A DNA stretch of 64,000 nt. Origin: UBA2040 sp963977135 (GTDB lineage: Bacteria > Bacteroidota > Bacteroidia > Flavobacteriales_D > Crocinitomicaceae). Made by a program: the position numbers and the translations under genes. Within the stretch, counting starts at the first letter, position 1. Every line of letters starts with the position of its first letter. The DNA lies in the NCBI GenBank assembly GCA_963977135.1, contig CAXBNN010000004.1, forward strand, positions 1-64,000. Reading direction: 5' to 3'. The notes beneath the pieces were generated by a model that worked only from the letters and a program-made list of their open reading frames with translations, was not told the DNA's origin and did no database searches. Of the stretch, positions 8,097 to 16,974 are shown piece by piece.

Positions 8097-8483
8097 TTAA
8101 TTCATTCGAAAAGCAATTGGTAAAGTAGCTATGGATTTTACCGGATTTCCATCCAAATCCATTGCTGGTTTCCAATTTGGCATAGCTTCAATTACCCGTA
8201 TAGCTTCCATGTCAAGTGTTTTAGAAACGCCTCGAAGAATTTCAACTTCAATAATTTTTCCTTTTTCGTTTATAAGAAGTTGAGTGTATACCGTTCCAGA
8301 AGTTTCACTTTCCAAAGCTTCTTTAGGGTATTTAATGTTTTCAGCGACAAATTTCATCATACTTTCTTGTCCACCGATAAAGGTTGGTGGAGACTTCAAT
8401 TCTGAATCCGGCTTCACCTCATTCTGAGCAAAAGACGAAAATCCAATCGCTACAAATAAAAGCATTAATCCTATTTTTTTCAT
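8097..8483 (-). CDS. Stand-alone TonB C-terminal-domain protein
   Basis: A 128-aa protein with a cleavable signal peptide (residues 1-19, SSFAQ). The body is a TonB C-terminal fold: YPKEALESETSGTVYTQLLINEKGKIIEVEILRGVSKTLDMEAIRVIEAMPNWKPA follows the family pattern (Y-P-x-x-A, G-x-V-x-V-x-F-x-I-D/N-x-x-G, W-x-P-A). The proline-rich spacer and N-terminal membrane anchor of true TonB are missing. It is therefore not expected to transduce energy by itself, and may bind outer-membrane receptors or other periplasmic partners. Such short proteins are common in Bacteroidetes. The gene stands alone between a terminator and MscS. Confidence 0.87.
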   Translation of the reverse strand: MKKIGLMLLFVAIGFSSFAQNEVKPDSELKSPPTFIGGQESMMKFVAENIKYPKEALESETSGTVYTQLLINEKGKIIEVEILRGVSKTLDMEAIRVIEAMPNWKPAMDLDGNPVKSIATLPIAFRMN

Positions 8484-8599
8484 ATCTGTTATTTTATTAG
8501 TTAACTGAAATGTAAGGATATTTCATTATTAATCAAAAGGATAGTCATACCATTGATTGAACGGTTGACATTATAGATTGAATAGAAATAACTTCTTGA

Positions 8600-9421
8600 T
8601 TATTGCTTTTGCATATGAACATCCATTTGCGGAAATGGAAAATTCAAACCTTCTTTGCCGAATTCTTTGTAAACACGTTCATTTAAATCGAAGAATACAG
8701 GCCAATAGTCTCCTACTTCCGTCCAAGCTCTTACTGTAATATTTACTGAAGAATCAGCTAATGCTCCTAATCCAATAAAGGGAGCAGGGTCTTCTAAAAT
8801 GCGCTTGTCATCTTTAAAGAATTTGATTAATGTCGCTTTAGCAACGTCGTAATCATCGCCATAAGCGATCCCGAAAGTGAAATCTACACGACGTTTGTCG
8901 GCTTTTGTGAAGTTTACAATATTGCCATTTGCTAATGGTCCATTCGGTATAATAACAGTTTTATTATCAGTTGTCATTAAATAAGTGTTGAATATTTGAA
9001 TTTCGTTAACAACGCCTAACTCACCTTGTGCCTGAATAAAATCGCCAACTTTGAAAGGCTTAAATATTAAGACCATTACGCCACCAGCAAAATTTGAAAG
9101 TGTCCCTGAAAATGCTAAACCAATTGCCAAACCAGCAGCTCCAAGAATTGCAATAAAAGAAGTCATCTCAATTCCTATTTGAGTCATTGCTGTAATTACA
9201 ACTAAAACCTTAAGGATTGAACCGACTAAACTTGAAATAAAGCTGACCAATCCAGCGTCCAAATCACCTTTCTTCATACCTTTTCTGATTATTTTGGAAA
9301 TGAATTTGGCTAACCAAAAACCAATGACGAGAATGGCAATTGCCACTAATAAGTTTACACTTTTATTAATGATTATTTTATAAAGTTCTTCTGATGAAAT
9401 ACCTAGAAATTTCTCAACCAT
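8600..9421 (-). CDS. mscS: Small-conductance mechanosensitive channel, MscS family
   Basis: A 273-aa inner-membrane channel that opens under membrane tension to release osmolytes after osmotic downshock. Three membrane segments lie in residues about 15-110. The pore-lining third helix is rich in Gly/Ala (AILGAAGLAIGLAFSGTLSNFAGG) and leads into the beta domain (FKVGDFIQAQGELGVVNEI, IPNGPLANGNIVN). The start at 9421 (MVEKFLGI) is preferred: an upstream ATG (9466) would lie beyond the -7 element TACCTTTG (complement of 9453-9460). Length matches E. coli MscS (286 aa). Divergent from the next gene. Confidence 0.95.
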   Translation of the reverse strand: MVEKFLGISSEELYKIIINKSVNLLVAIAILVIGFWLAKFISKIIRKGMKKGDLDAGLVSFISSLVGSILKVLVVITAMTQIGIEMTSFIAILGAAGLAIGLAFSGTLSNFAGGVMVLIFKPFKVGDFIQAQGELGVVNEIQIFNTYLMTTDNKTVIIPNGPLANGNIVNFTKADKRRVDFTFGIAYGDDYDVAKATLIKFFKDDKRILEDPAPFIGLGALADSSVNITVRAWTEVGDYWPVFFDLNERVYKEFGKEGLNFPFPQMDVHMQKQ

Positions 9422-9452
9422 ACCTTTTGTTTTCTTAATTTTGAATCTGTTG

Positions 9453-9460
9453 CAAAGGTA
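9453..9460 (-). promoter_or_regulatory. -7 promoter element for mscS
   Basis: On the minus strand it reads TACCTTTG, matching TAnnTTTG, about 32 bases upstream of the chosen start. The -33 TTG is not clear. Confidence 0.5.
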
Positions 9461-9490
9461 AAACAACTTTATTCAATCCAAAAAATCTGT

Positions 9491-10258
9491 ATGTTTTTTA
9501 TTCTGTCGAAGGTATTGCTGTTTCTCACTTTCCCATTTACGTGGATAACGGTGACTCTAATCGCTTCAGTAGTTTGGTATAAAAAGAAAATTTCAAAAAA
9601 GTTAATGATAACTAGTTTGATTTTATTCCTGTTTTTCTCGAATACAGTTATTTTCTGTGAATTTGCAAGGCACTGGGAAGTTCAAGGCAAGAGCATCAAC
9701 AATCTTCCTACTTATGATTGCGCTGTGGTATTAACTGGAATGGCTTATTATAATAACGATTTAGACCGGCTTAGTCTGGGGCGAAATGGTGATCGAATTT
9801 GGCAAGCCATTGATTTGTATCACAATGGAAAGGTCAAAAAGATTTTAATTACAGGCGATTCGGGTATGATTTCAAATCGAGGATTGCATGAAGCGGAACA
9901 ATTAGGAAATGTACTAAAAGGTTGGAATATTCCTGAAAAGGATATAATTATTGAAAGTAAATCTCAGAATACACATGAGAATGCTGAATTCACGGCAAAA
10001 TTGTTGAAGCAAACGTATCCGAAATTAAAAAAACTTCTTTTGGTAACTTCAGCAATTCATATGAAGCGCTCAATGGCTTGCTTTAAAAAACAGGATTTAA
10101 ATTGCGCACCATTCTCTACTAACCATTTTACTGGACCAACACGAGGTTATTATTTTGAACAATTTATATTGCCAAACTCTCAAATACTTTCACATTGGGA
10201 ATCGCTAACCAAAGAGTGGATAGGGTATTTAAGTTATTGGATGGCTGGGTATCTTTAA
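9491..10258 (+). CDS. YdcF/ElyC/SanA-family membrane protein (DUF218)
   Basis: A 255-aa protein with two N-terminal membrane helices (about 5-28 and 36-55) followed by a DUF218 Rossmann-like domain. Family motifs are visible: AVVLTGM near 78-84, GDRIWQAIDLYHNGKVKKILITGDSG, SQNTHENAEFTAKLL and LLLVTSAIHMKRSMACFK. E. coli ElyC is needed for peptidoglycan precursor and enterobacterial antigen balance; biochemical activity of the family is unsettled. It overlaps no neighbour and is divergent from mscS with a 69-base gap. A second DUF218 gene occurs in the polysaccharide locus at 58961. Confidence 0.88.
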   Translation: MFFILSKVLLFLTFPFTWITVTLIASVVWYKKKISKKLMITSLILFLFFSNTVIFCEFARHWEVQGKSINNLPTYDCAVVLTGMAYYNNDLDRLSLGRNGDRIWQAIDLYHNGKVKKILITGDSGMISNRGLHEAEQLGNVLKGWNIPEKDIIIESKSQNTHENAEFTAKLLKQTYPKLKKLLLVTSAIHMKRSMACFKKQDLNCAPFSTNHFTGPTRGYYFEQFILPNSQILSHWESLTKEWIGYLSYWMAGYL

Positions 10259-10381
10259 CCCTTGAAGTTGACTGTGACATAGGTTAAAGAGCAAAGGGTT
10301 AATGTATCATCAACAGAGGATTTATTTGTTTTAACCGATTTATTTAACGAAATTGGGTAAAGAAACGCTAAACCTCGAATT

Positions 10382-10789
10382 ATGAAAATCGCTGGAATTT
10401 TTTGTTTCTCCTTATTTTTTGTGCTGAACGCATTCTCCCAAGGCGTTGTGGCAAGCGGAACCGAACCAGCATGGTTGTTGGATTGGGATGGCGATGTAAC
10501 TTACACTTTGTATATAGGCGAAGAATCCTCAACGTATACTCTGATGGCAAATCCGGCGCCGGAAGGATCTTCTATTGAAATTGCCGAATCATGGACCTTG
10601 AAAGGGAATCGCGGAAAAACAGCTGTTTTGGTTGTAGAATATTTCGATCCTGAAAGCCCAGAAAGTTGTCCCTGTTTCCATGATTTTGGAGAAGGACTAA
10701 ATGCTGGAAAGGCTTATTTGATAACTGAAAACCAAAAGTTTTATGTTGGTTGCGCTGAATACGTAGAGAATCCGTTGACACATAGATAA
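10382..10789 (+). CDS. Secreted COG3650-like protein
   Basis: A 135-aa protein with a signal peptide (1-19, NAFSQ). The N-terminus of the mature part, VASGTEPAWLLDWDGDVTYTL, resembles the GTEPFW-x-L-x-x-x-G start of COG3650-type periplasmic domains, often found fused to META/DUF306. A Cys in YVGCAEY near the end and a Cys-x-Cys (CPCF) in the middle could form a disulfide. No enzymatic function is known. Convergent with the rhodanese gene, 12 bases between stops. Family call is by motif resemblance only. Confidence 0.65.
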   Translation: MKIAGIFCFSLFFVLNAFSQGVVASGTEPAWLLDWDGDVTYTLYIGEESSTYTLMANPAPEGSSIEIAESWTLKGNRGKTAVLVVEYFDPESPESCPCFHDFGEGLNAGKAYLITENQKFYVGCAEYVENPLTHR

Positions 10790-10801
10790 TATTTCAAACT
10801 T

Positions 10802-11308
10802 CTACAAAACAACATTCACACGCGTTGGATTTAACCACTTGCTCCAATTTTTGTTGTAGCCGTGAACATCCTTTGTTGCTATTTTCATGTCGTTTTGAAG
10901 CGCTCCACCATTATTCGCCCAATTGAAAAGCCCACCGTAGAGGTTTTTTACGTTGGTAAATCCTTTTTTTGCAAGTTGTTCTGTCAATTTTCCGCTGCGG
11001 TATCCTACGGAACAATATACAACGATTGGGGTTGATTTGTCCAACTTGTCGATTTTCGTCCAATTAATATTGTCAAATCCAACCCACATGGCCTCCGGCA
11101 AGTGACTTGTTTGATATTCAGATTGCTCACGAGAATCAAGGAAAACCACATTTTTTTTAGAAGTTAATAATTTGTCCACTTCAGCTTTAGTAATTATCGG
11201 AGCCTTTTTACCGGCCATATTCTTTGCCATTTTGTCGAAACCATCTGGGTTCTGGGCTAAAAGTGTTAGTCCGATAAAGAAAGTCAGGAAGAGGGATAGA
11301 AATTTCAT
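10802..11308 (-). CDS. Secreted single-domain rhodanese-like protein
   Basis: A 168-aa periplasmic protein. Signal peptide 1-19 (LTLLAQ), then one rhodanese domain (about 38-140). The active-site loop is CSVGYRSG with the catalytic Cys at 99, preceded by FLDSREQSEYQTSHLPEA and followed by the conserved LYGGLFNWANNG. The six-residue loop is typical of thiosulfate:cyanide sulfurtransferases rather than Cdc25-type phosphatases. The physiological sulfur donor and acceptor are unknown. The C-terminal 25 residues after the domain are unassigned. Confidence 0.92.
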   Translation of the reverse strand: MKFLSLFLTFFIGLTLLAQNPDGFDKMAKNMAGKKAPIITKAEVDKLLTSKKNVVFLDSREQSEYQTSHLPEAMWVGFDNINWTKIDKLDKSTPIVVYCSVGYRSGKLTEQLAKKGFTNVKNLYGGLFNWANNGGALQNDMKIATKDVHGYNKNWSKWLNPTRVNVVL

Positions 11309-11360
11309 ATTTATTATTTAGATGTCAGAAATCAGACTTTAGATTCTAGACGTTTTATTT

Positions 11361-11699
11361 TTATAGAGTTTTTTCAAATCCAATTGTCATTCTTTGAGAC
11401 TCAGAAACTGTGCCAAGAATGTCTGAAATATCGATACCGAACAAATCATTGGCAAGTAAGAGTTGAGTTTCTAATTCAAAAGATGATGCCAAACTATAAT
11501 CCACAAATCTATTAAAATCAGCATTCGTTCCTCTTCCCGAACCTTCTGTAATGTTTGAGGGAATTGAAATTGCGCAACGTCTAATTTGGCTAACCAACCC
11601 AAACCGTTTGTCTTCTGGAAAATTTTTAGAAATGTAATATGTTTTCATAGAAATATCCATGCCTAATTTCCAAATTTTAAGTTCCTTAAAGTTATGCAT
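11361..11699 (-). CDS. Four-helix bundle protein (S23/TIGR02436 family)
   Basis: A 112-aa protein starting HNFKELKIWKLGMDISMKTYYISKNFPEDKRFGLVSQIRRCAISIPSNITEGSGR. This is the family signature (F-x-x-L-x-V-W-x-x-A; E-x-x-G-L-x-x-Q-x-R-R-A-x-x-S-I-x-x-N-I-A-E-G). Homologues are encoded inside 23S rRNA intervening sequences in Leptospira and as single genes across Bacteroidetes; the function is unknown. Here no rRNA is nearby, so it is a free-standing copy. Flanks contain TCTAAAGTC/GACTTTAGA-type repeat fragments. Confidence 0.92.
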   Translation of the reverse strand: MHNFKELKIWKLGMDISMKTYYISKNFPEDKRFGLVSQIRRCAISIPSNITEGSGRGTNADFNRFVDYSLASSFELETQLLLANDLFGIDISDILGTVSESQRMTIGFEKTL

Positions 11700-11826
11700 T
11701 TACAATCATTTTACTCTAAGATACAAAATAAACAGGGTATACCACAAAAGAAAAAATGCATTTGAAATCACTGATAGATAATTGATTTATAGCCTATTGT
11801 CTAAAATCTATTATCTAAAGTCTTTT

Positions 11827-12717
11827 TTACCCCCACAGAATTATCTTCCTATCATCTGAGCATGACAAAAAACGATCTTCATTAACTTTAATCAATGAAT
11901 TTACAGAGTGTTTGTGTCCGCCAGATTTTAAATCTAATTTCTGCACGAAAGAAAGATCGTCAGTATTCCAAATTTTTATCGTTTTGTCACGACTCGCTGA
12001 AACCAAGGTCTTACCATTGTTCAGTATAAGGCAGTCGTAAACGGCAAAATTATGGGCCGGTATGGCTTGAATTAATTTTTCATTTTGCCAATCCCATTCT
12101 TTTATATGACCATCCTTTCCTCCTGAAATGAGCATGGATTTTTCAGAATTTAGTGATGAAAAAATGGAACAACAAGCTCCCTCTTTATGACCTGGTAGTG
12201 TTACAATTTCATTGAATCCTTCTGTTTCGAAGATTCGTATTTTCTCATCTAATCCATTAATGACCATTAATTTGCCATCTGAACTAAATTTTATTTTTCG
12301 TATTTTCTCACAATTCAAAGGTAGGAAAAGAAGTAGGGTTAGCTTGTTTGCATCCCAAATTGAAAGGTTTCCATCATTGTCGCCAGCTGCGATGATATTT
12401 TTTTGCGGCAAATATTGAAGCGAGAATAATCCTGTCTTGTGTTGTTGGAAAAATTTTAGCTCAGTTTTGGTTTCAACATTCACAACATGAAGATCGCCAT
12501 TTGATAAGCCAAACCACAAATTACCATTGTTCGAATCAAAAGTCAAACAATAGGGTGGTGTTGTGCACTTTATAGCAAAGTTGTCCTGCTTAAACGTATC
12601 TAGGGACCAACGAGCTACATAGCCATCTGCGCTTGCAGAATAGATGAAACTTTGATACAGTGCAATGTCGTATACCGCTCCCGAATGCTCTTGTATCTCA
12701 CCTATTTTATGAAACAC
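11827..12717 (-). CDS. WD40 repeat protein
   Basis: A 296-aa protein made of about seven WD40 blades, for example AVYDIALYQSFIYSASADGYVARWSLD, NIIAAGDNDGNLSIWD, SMLISGGKDGHIKEWDW and TLVSASRDKTIKIWN. One closed seven-bladed propeller fills the whole length, with no other domain and no signal peptide, so a cytosolic scaffold is likely. The start codon is GTG (12717), overlapping the TAG stop of the upstream phosphosulfolactate-synthase-like gene by one base (TAGTG), which implies translational coupling. Third gene of a TPR-ComA-WD40 operon. Confidence 0.92.
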   Translation of the reverse strand: MFHKIGEIQEHSGAVYDIALYQSFIYSASADGYVARWSLDTFKQDNFAIKCTTPPYCLTFDSNNGNLWFGLSNGDLHVVNVETKTELKFFQQHKTGLFSLQYLPQKNIIAAGDNDGNLSIWDANKLTLLLFLPLNCEKIRKIKFSSDGKLMVINGLDEKIRIFETEGFNEIVTLPGHKEGACCSIFSSLNSEKSMLISGGKDGHIKEWDWQNEKLIQAIPAHNFAVYDCLILNNGKTLVSASRDKTIKIWNTDDLSFVQKLDLKSGGHKHSVNSLIKVNEDRFLSCSDDRKIILWG

Positions 12718-13544
12718 TATGATTCTTCTTCTTCCTCTTCGACTTCTTCCTCGTCGTTCACTTGTTTCAAACGCTCAGCGAAATCGGGAGGTAAATTTTC
12801 GAAGAAAGTATCGCCACGAAGTCCTAAACGTAAACATTCCAAAGGAATCATTTCATGAGGAGCAATATTTCCAAGATTTACGTTTGCACCAAACAATTTT
12901 ATGAACCATACCTGTTGGTTTTTAATCGGTGCTTCCCAAAGAATATCGTTTGGATTTATTTTTGCGATGATCTTGTTAATCAGGAATGTGTGAGCGGTTC
13001 CATTTGGTCTAAAGACACCTACATTTCCAGCTTCACGACCTTCTGCAATAACTTTCCAGGATCCAGCTTCCAATTCTGTACTCATCATTTTTATCCATTT
13101 TCCTGGAGAAATGATAATTCCAGAATCTTTAGAACCCACTTCCGAAAGTACTGTTCGGTCTTTTGACATTTTCTGGATCAACTCGCACTTTTCATCGTGA
13201 TTGATGATAATAGAACCATCAGAAATCTCTGCTAAATCCAATTTGTATTTATCAATCATTCGCAAGTAGTCTTCGTACATGCCACGTGCATAGAAAATCT
13301 CAAATAAGGTTCCGCCGAAGTAAGGACGTATATTTGCCTCTTTGTAGAGAGCAATTTTTTCCTCTAAATTCTTGGTAACCATTGCTGTACCGAAACCAAA
13401 TTTTACAACATCAGTCAAATGACTGTTGGCTTCAATAAAGTTTTCTGTTTCCCGCAGACTTAAACCTTTGTCCATCATCATTGTGATTCCGGCTTTTCTC
13501 GGTTTGTTTTCTCGCTTTGGAATGTAAGGTAAATCGTAATTCAT
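12717..13544 (-). CDS. Phosphosulfolactate synthase-like protein (ComA family)
   Basis: A 275-aa TIM-barrel protein with ComA-family motifs: KPRKAGITMMMDKGLSLRETENFIE, DVVKFGFGTAMV, PYFGGTLFEIFYARG, LAEISDGSIIINHDEKCELI, LSEVGSKDSG, KVIAEGREAGNVGVF and WFIKLFGANVNLGNIAPHEMIPLECLRLGLRGDT. Characterised ComA adds sulfite to phosphoenolpyruvate in coenzyme M biosynthesis. Bacteroidetes do not make coenzyme M, so the product may feed another sulfonate, or the enzyme may have drifted. A poly-glutamate tail of about 15 acidic residues ends the protein. Eight bases follow the TPR gene, and the stop overlaps the WD40 GTG start. Confidence 0.87.
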   Translation of the reverse strand: MNYDLPYIPKRENKPRKAGITMMMDKGLSLRETENFIEANSHLTDVVKFGFGTAMVTKNLEEKIALYKEANIRPYFGGTLFEIFYARGMYEDYLRMIDKYKLDLAEISDGSIIINHDEKCELIQKMSKDRTVLSEVGSKDSGIIISPGKWIKMMSTELEAGSWKVIAEGREAGNVGVFRPNGTAHTFLINKIIAKINPNDILWEAPIKNQQVWFIKLFGANVNLGNIAPHEMIPLECLRLGLRGDTFFENLPPDFAERLKQVNDEEEVEEEEEES

Positions 13545-13552
13545 AACGGGTT

Positions 13553-14956
13553 TTATTCTTCAAACAAATTGATAAATGCGTTTACTTTCTTTAAATCGGG
13601 ATTGACATCGAATATTTCTTTTGCCAATATAGGATTTTCTTGAAAGAAAGCACGAAAGTAATTCATTGATTCTGTTTTCTTGCCCATTAACCAATAAACA
13701 TTTGTAATGTGTAATGGAATGTGCTCATTGTCACCGAAATTCTCTTGAAAATTTAATATAAACTCCAATGCTTCTTTGGGATCTCTATCGAAAATTAAAT
13801 CAACTAAGCTTCCTATTGTTTCTTCATCCTCGTGATCAAGCGCGATTGCTTTGAAATAGTTTTCAATAGCTAATTCTGACTCTCCGAGTTTTTCGTAGGC
13901 TCCGGCCAATACATGGTAAATACCAGCATTTTGGTCGTCTAACTCCAAAGCTTTGAAAATGAACGTCAATGCTTCGAAAGTTTTACCTTCCAAATCATGA
14001 ACGATTCCCATTCCCAACCACGCATCAGGCAGGAGTGGAGCCATCTCCATAGAGCGTTGATAGAACATTTTAGCGAGCGCCAACTGATCTAATTGTTCAT
14101 AGGCCTCACCAATGTAACAAAGTGCAACGGGGTCGTCTCCGTCAATCTCCATGCACTTTTCAAAATTCTCTATTGCGAGTTTATATTTTTCTTGCGATAA
14201 ATAGGCGTTTCCTAAATTGAAAAAGGCTGGACCAAAATCTTCATTTATCAATAAACAATAATCGTAAGCCCAGATAGCCTTTTCGTAATTTTCATTTTTG
14301 GAGTAGGCATTCGCCAAATTGTACCAAGAAGTAAATGAATAAGGATTATCCTCTATAAAGTCAGAATAGCTTTTAATGGCATTTTCTGTATCGTCCATTT
14401 GATCATAGCAGAAGGCAAGTTCATAAATTGCACCTTCATTTTTCGGATTGTGCTTCATTGCTTCTTTAAGTACTTCAATGGCACCTTTATAATCGTTGCC
14501 ATTTTCTAATTCCATTGCTAAATCCAGATAAATTTCGTCTTTATCTTCATTGTCGGCTTTTGCCAAAGCTGCGCGAAAAAATCGAACGGCCAATTTAGAA
14601 TCTTTTAATTGACTGAAAATAGACGCCTTAGTAAGCAGCCATTCGCAATCTTCTGACATGGTCTTCTCAATTTCTCCTAATAAACCTAAGGCTTCTTTAA
14701 GTTTGCCCATTCCGGACAACGCTTGTGCCATGCGCAATTTGAAAATAGGAGCAAAGGAGAATATAGAAAGTGCATATTCCGCACATTTCTTACCTTTTTT
14801 GTATTGACCGCTTATTAAGTAGTGATCAACCATGGCTTCTAATCGGTCTACATCATAGTATCCAATTGTTCCACCTTTTAAATATTTTTCAAAGCTTTCT
14901 AAATCTTTCGTTAAATCGCCTTCGAAATAGTTTTCGTCTTCATCGTCGTTAAACAT
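13553..14956 (-). CDS. Tetratricopeptide repeat protein
   Basis: A 467-aa protein without signal peptide or membrane helix. From about residue 40 to 440 it is a run of TPR units with the usual A/G-x-x-x-A-x-x-x-Y/F spacing, for example GAIYELAFCYDQMDDTENAIKSYSDFIEDNP, SWYNLANAYSKNENYEKAIWAYDYCL, FFNLGNAYLSQEKYKLAIENFEKCME and GIYHVLAGAYEKLGESELAIENYFKAI. The N-terminus is acidic. It is likely a cytosolic adaptor. First gene of the operon with the ComA-like and WD40 proteins (8-base gap), which hints at one complex or process. Confidence 0.93.
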   Translation of the reverse strand: MFNDDEDENYFEGDLTKDLESFEKYLKGGTIGYYDVDRLEAMVDHYLISGQYKKGKKCAEYALSIFSFAPIFKLRMAQALSGMGKLKEALGLLGEIEKTMSEDCEWLLTKASIFSQLKDSKLAVRFFRAALAKADNEDKDEIYLDLAMELENGNDYKGAIEVLKEAMKHNPKNEGAIYELAFCYDQMDDTENAIKSYSDFIEDNPYSFTSWYNLANAYSKNENYEKAIWAYDYCLLINEDFGPAFFNLGNAYLSQEKYKLAIENFEKCMEIDGDDPVALCYIGEAYEQLDQLALAKMFYQRSMEMAPLLPDAWLGMGIVHDLEGKTFEALTFIFKALELDDQNAGIYHVLAGAYEKLGESELAIENYFKAIALDHEDEETIGSLVDLIFDRDPKEALEFILNFQENFGDNEHIPLHITNVYWLMGKKTESMNYFRAFFQENPILAKEIFDVNPDLKKVNAFINLFEE

Positions 14957-15050
14957 AAGCTGAATCTTTGAATTGAAATTTACTCATTTTATTCACCTCA
15001 AAAGTGATGACAGGTGACAATCTTTTCAACACCCTTATCCACATAACGCA

Positions 15051-15153
15051 AAAAAATGCACCTAGAATTAGATTTTAGGTACATTTTTTATTTTCGTTTC
15101 GGCTGTTGGCTCTTAGCTCTTAGCTATTGGCCATTGGCTTTTTGCCAACAGCC
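15051..15153. terminator. Paired hairpins downstream of typA
   Basis: Positions 15051-15090 pair AAAAAATG-x-ACCTA with TAGGT-x-CATTTTTT, which on the minus strand is a terminator for deaD-typA. Adjacent, GGCTGTTGGC (15101-15110) and GCCAACAGCC (15144-15153) form a perfect 10-bp inverted repeat. The loop is built of TTGGCTCTTAGC-like degenerate copies, another of this genome's intergenic repeat styles. Confidence 0.75.
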
Positions 15154-15157
15154 AATT

Positions 15158-16954
15158 TTATTTATTCGAGCGTTTACGTTCACCTTCTGTCAATAGAATT
15201 TTACGAATTCTAAGACTTCCTGGTGTAACTTCCACGTATTCGTCACCTTGGATATACTCTAAACACTCTTCCAAAGAGAAGTTTTTAGGTGGAGCCAAAC
15301 GAACTTTGTCATCTGCTCCCGAAGAACGCATGTTTGACATTTTTTTCATTTTGGTAACGTTAACATTCAAATCACCTGCTCTTGAATTTTCACCAATAAC
15401 TTGACCTTCATAGATGTCTTCGTTTGGTCCGATGAAGAATTTACCTCTTTCTTGCAAGTTGTTCAAAGAGAAAGGGATAGATTTTCCAAGTTCCATTGAT
15501 ATCAATGAACCGTTTTGACGACCAGCAATATCACCTTTGTAAGGTTGGTAATCTAAGAAACGGTGCGTCATAATTGCTTCACCAGCAGTTTGGGTCAACA
15601 AATAGTTACGCAATCCAATAATACCACGTGAAGGAATTTGGAATTGAATGATCATACGAGCACCTTTTGGTTCCATATTCGTCATTTCACCTTTACGTTT
15701 TGAAACTGCTTCAACAGCTGTTCCTGAATGTTCTTCCGGTAAATCTATAGTCAATTCTTCTATTGGCTCACATTTAACTCCGTCAATTTCACGGATAATT
15801 ACTTGTGGTTGACCAACTTGCAGTTCATAACCTTCACGACGCATTGTTTCAATCAAAACAGATAAGTGCAATACACCACGTCCAGCTACTAACCATTTGT
15901 CAGCTTTGTCAGTATTTGTAACACGCATAGCCAAGTTTTTCTCTAATTCTTTTTCTAAACGTTCAGAAATATGTCGAGAAGTAACTTTCTTTCCTTCTTT
16001 ACCGAAGAAAGGAGAATCGTTGATTGAGAACAACATGTTCATCGTTGGCTCATCAATATTGATAGATGGCAATGGTTCTGGGTTTTCAGCATCGCAAATA
16101 ACGTCACCAATTTCAAATCCTTCAATTCCAGTTACCGCACAAATGTCGCCTGGTTGAACTTCAGCAACTTTGATTCGTTCGATTCCTTCGAATACGAACA
16201 AATCTTTTGTTCTATGTTTTTCTTGCGTACCATCTCTTTTACCCAAGATAATCGGCATGTTTTCTTTTAAAACACCACGGTTCAAACGACCGATAGCGAT
16301 TCGACCAACATACGTTGAGAAATCCAAAGATGTAATCAACATTTGTGTGTTTCCTTCTTCGATGATTTTCTCTGGAAAATATTCCAAGATCGTATCTAAA
16401 AGAGGAGTAATTGTTGTAGTTGGTTCTTTCCAATCCAAAGACATCCAACCGTTTTTTGCTGAACCGTAAACGGTTGCAAAGTCCAATTGCTCTTCAGTTG
16501 CGTCCAATTCGAACATCAAGTCAAACACTTTTTCATGTACTTCTTCTGGTGTACAGTTTTCTTTATCTACTTTGTTGATTACCAATAAAGGTTTCAACCC
16601 CATAGATAAAGCTTTTCCTAATACAAAACGCGTTTGAGGCATTGGACCTTCAAAAGCATCAACTAACAAACAAACTCCATCGGCCATGTTCAATACACGT
16701 TCCACTTCACCTCCGAAATCGGCGTGACCAGGTGTGTCGATAATGTTGATTTTGGTGCCTTTGTACGTAACAGATACGTTTTTGGATACGATTGTAATTC
16801 CACGTTCTTTTTCCAAATCGTTATTGTCCATGATTAAGTCTCCTTTCGGACGATCTCTTTCATCAATATCGCTACCAGCCTCAATCATTCTGTCTACCAA
16901 CGTCGTTTTACCATGATCGACGTGCGCTATAATTGCTATATTTCTTATTTCCAT
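15158..16954 (-). CDS. typA: Ribosome-associated GTPase TypA/BipA
   Basis: A 598-aa translational GTPase of the EF-G/LepA class that binds the ribosome and aids 50S assembly and growth under stress. G1 AHVDHGKTT is at 10-18, the effector and G2 region (DLEKERGITIVSKN) follows, G3 is DTPGHADFGGEVER and G4 is NKVDKENC. EF-G-like domains III and V and the BipA-specific C-terminal domain (MSNMRSSGADDKVRLAPPKNFSLEECLEYI) are present, and the length is normal. It begins 20 bases after the deaD stop on the same strand, so co-transcription with the helicase is likely. Confidence 0.98.
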   Translation of the reverse strand: MEIRNIAIIAHVDHGKTTLVDRMIEAGSDIDERDRPKGDLIMDNNDLEKERGITIVSKNVSVTYKGTKINIIDTPGHADFGGEVERVLNMADGVCLLVDAFEGPMPQTRFVLGKALSMGLKPLLVINKVDKENCTPEEVHEKVFDLMFELDATEEQLDFATVYGSAKNGWMSLDWKEPTTTITPLLDTILEYFPEKIIEEGNTQMLITSLDFSTYVGRIAIGRLNRGVLKENMPIILGKRDGTQEKHRTKDLFVFEGIERIKVAEVQPGDICAVTGIEGFEIGDVICDAENPEPLPSINIDEPTMNMLFSINDSPFFGKEGKKVTSRHISERLEKELEKNLAMRVTNTDKADKWLVAGRGVLHLSVLIETMRREGYELQVGQPQVIIREIDGVKCEPIEELTIDLPEEHSGTAVEAVSKRKGEMTNMEPKGARMIIQFQIPSRGIIGLRNYLLTQTAGEAIMTHRFLDYQPYKGDIAGRQNGSLISMELGKSIPFSLNNLQERGKFFIGPNEDIYEGQVIGENSRAGDLNVNVTKMKKMSNMRSSGADDKVRLAPPKNFSLEECLEYIQGDEYVEVTPGSLRIRKILLTEGERKRSNK

Positions 16955-16974
16955 TGAAATTCTATATTCAAAAA

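Noticed and set aside
11361..11699. S23-type protein as evidence for an rRNA intervening sequence
   Set aside because: No 23S rRNA sequence flanks it; free-standing copies are common in Bacteroidetes.
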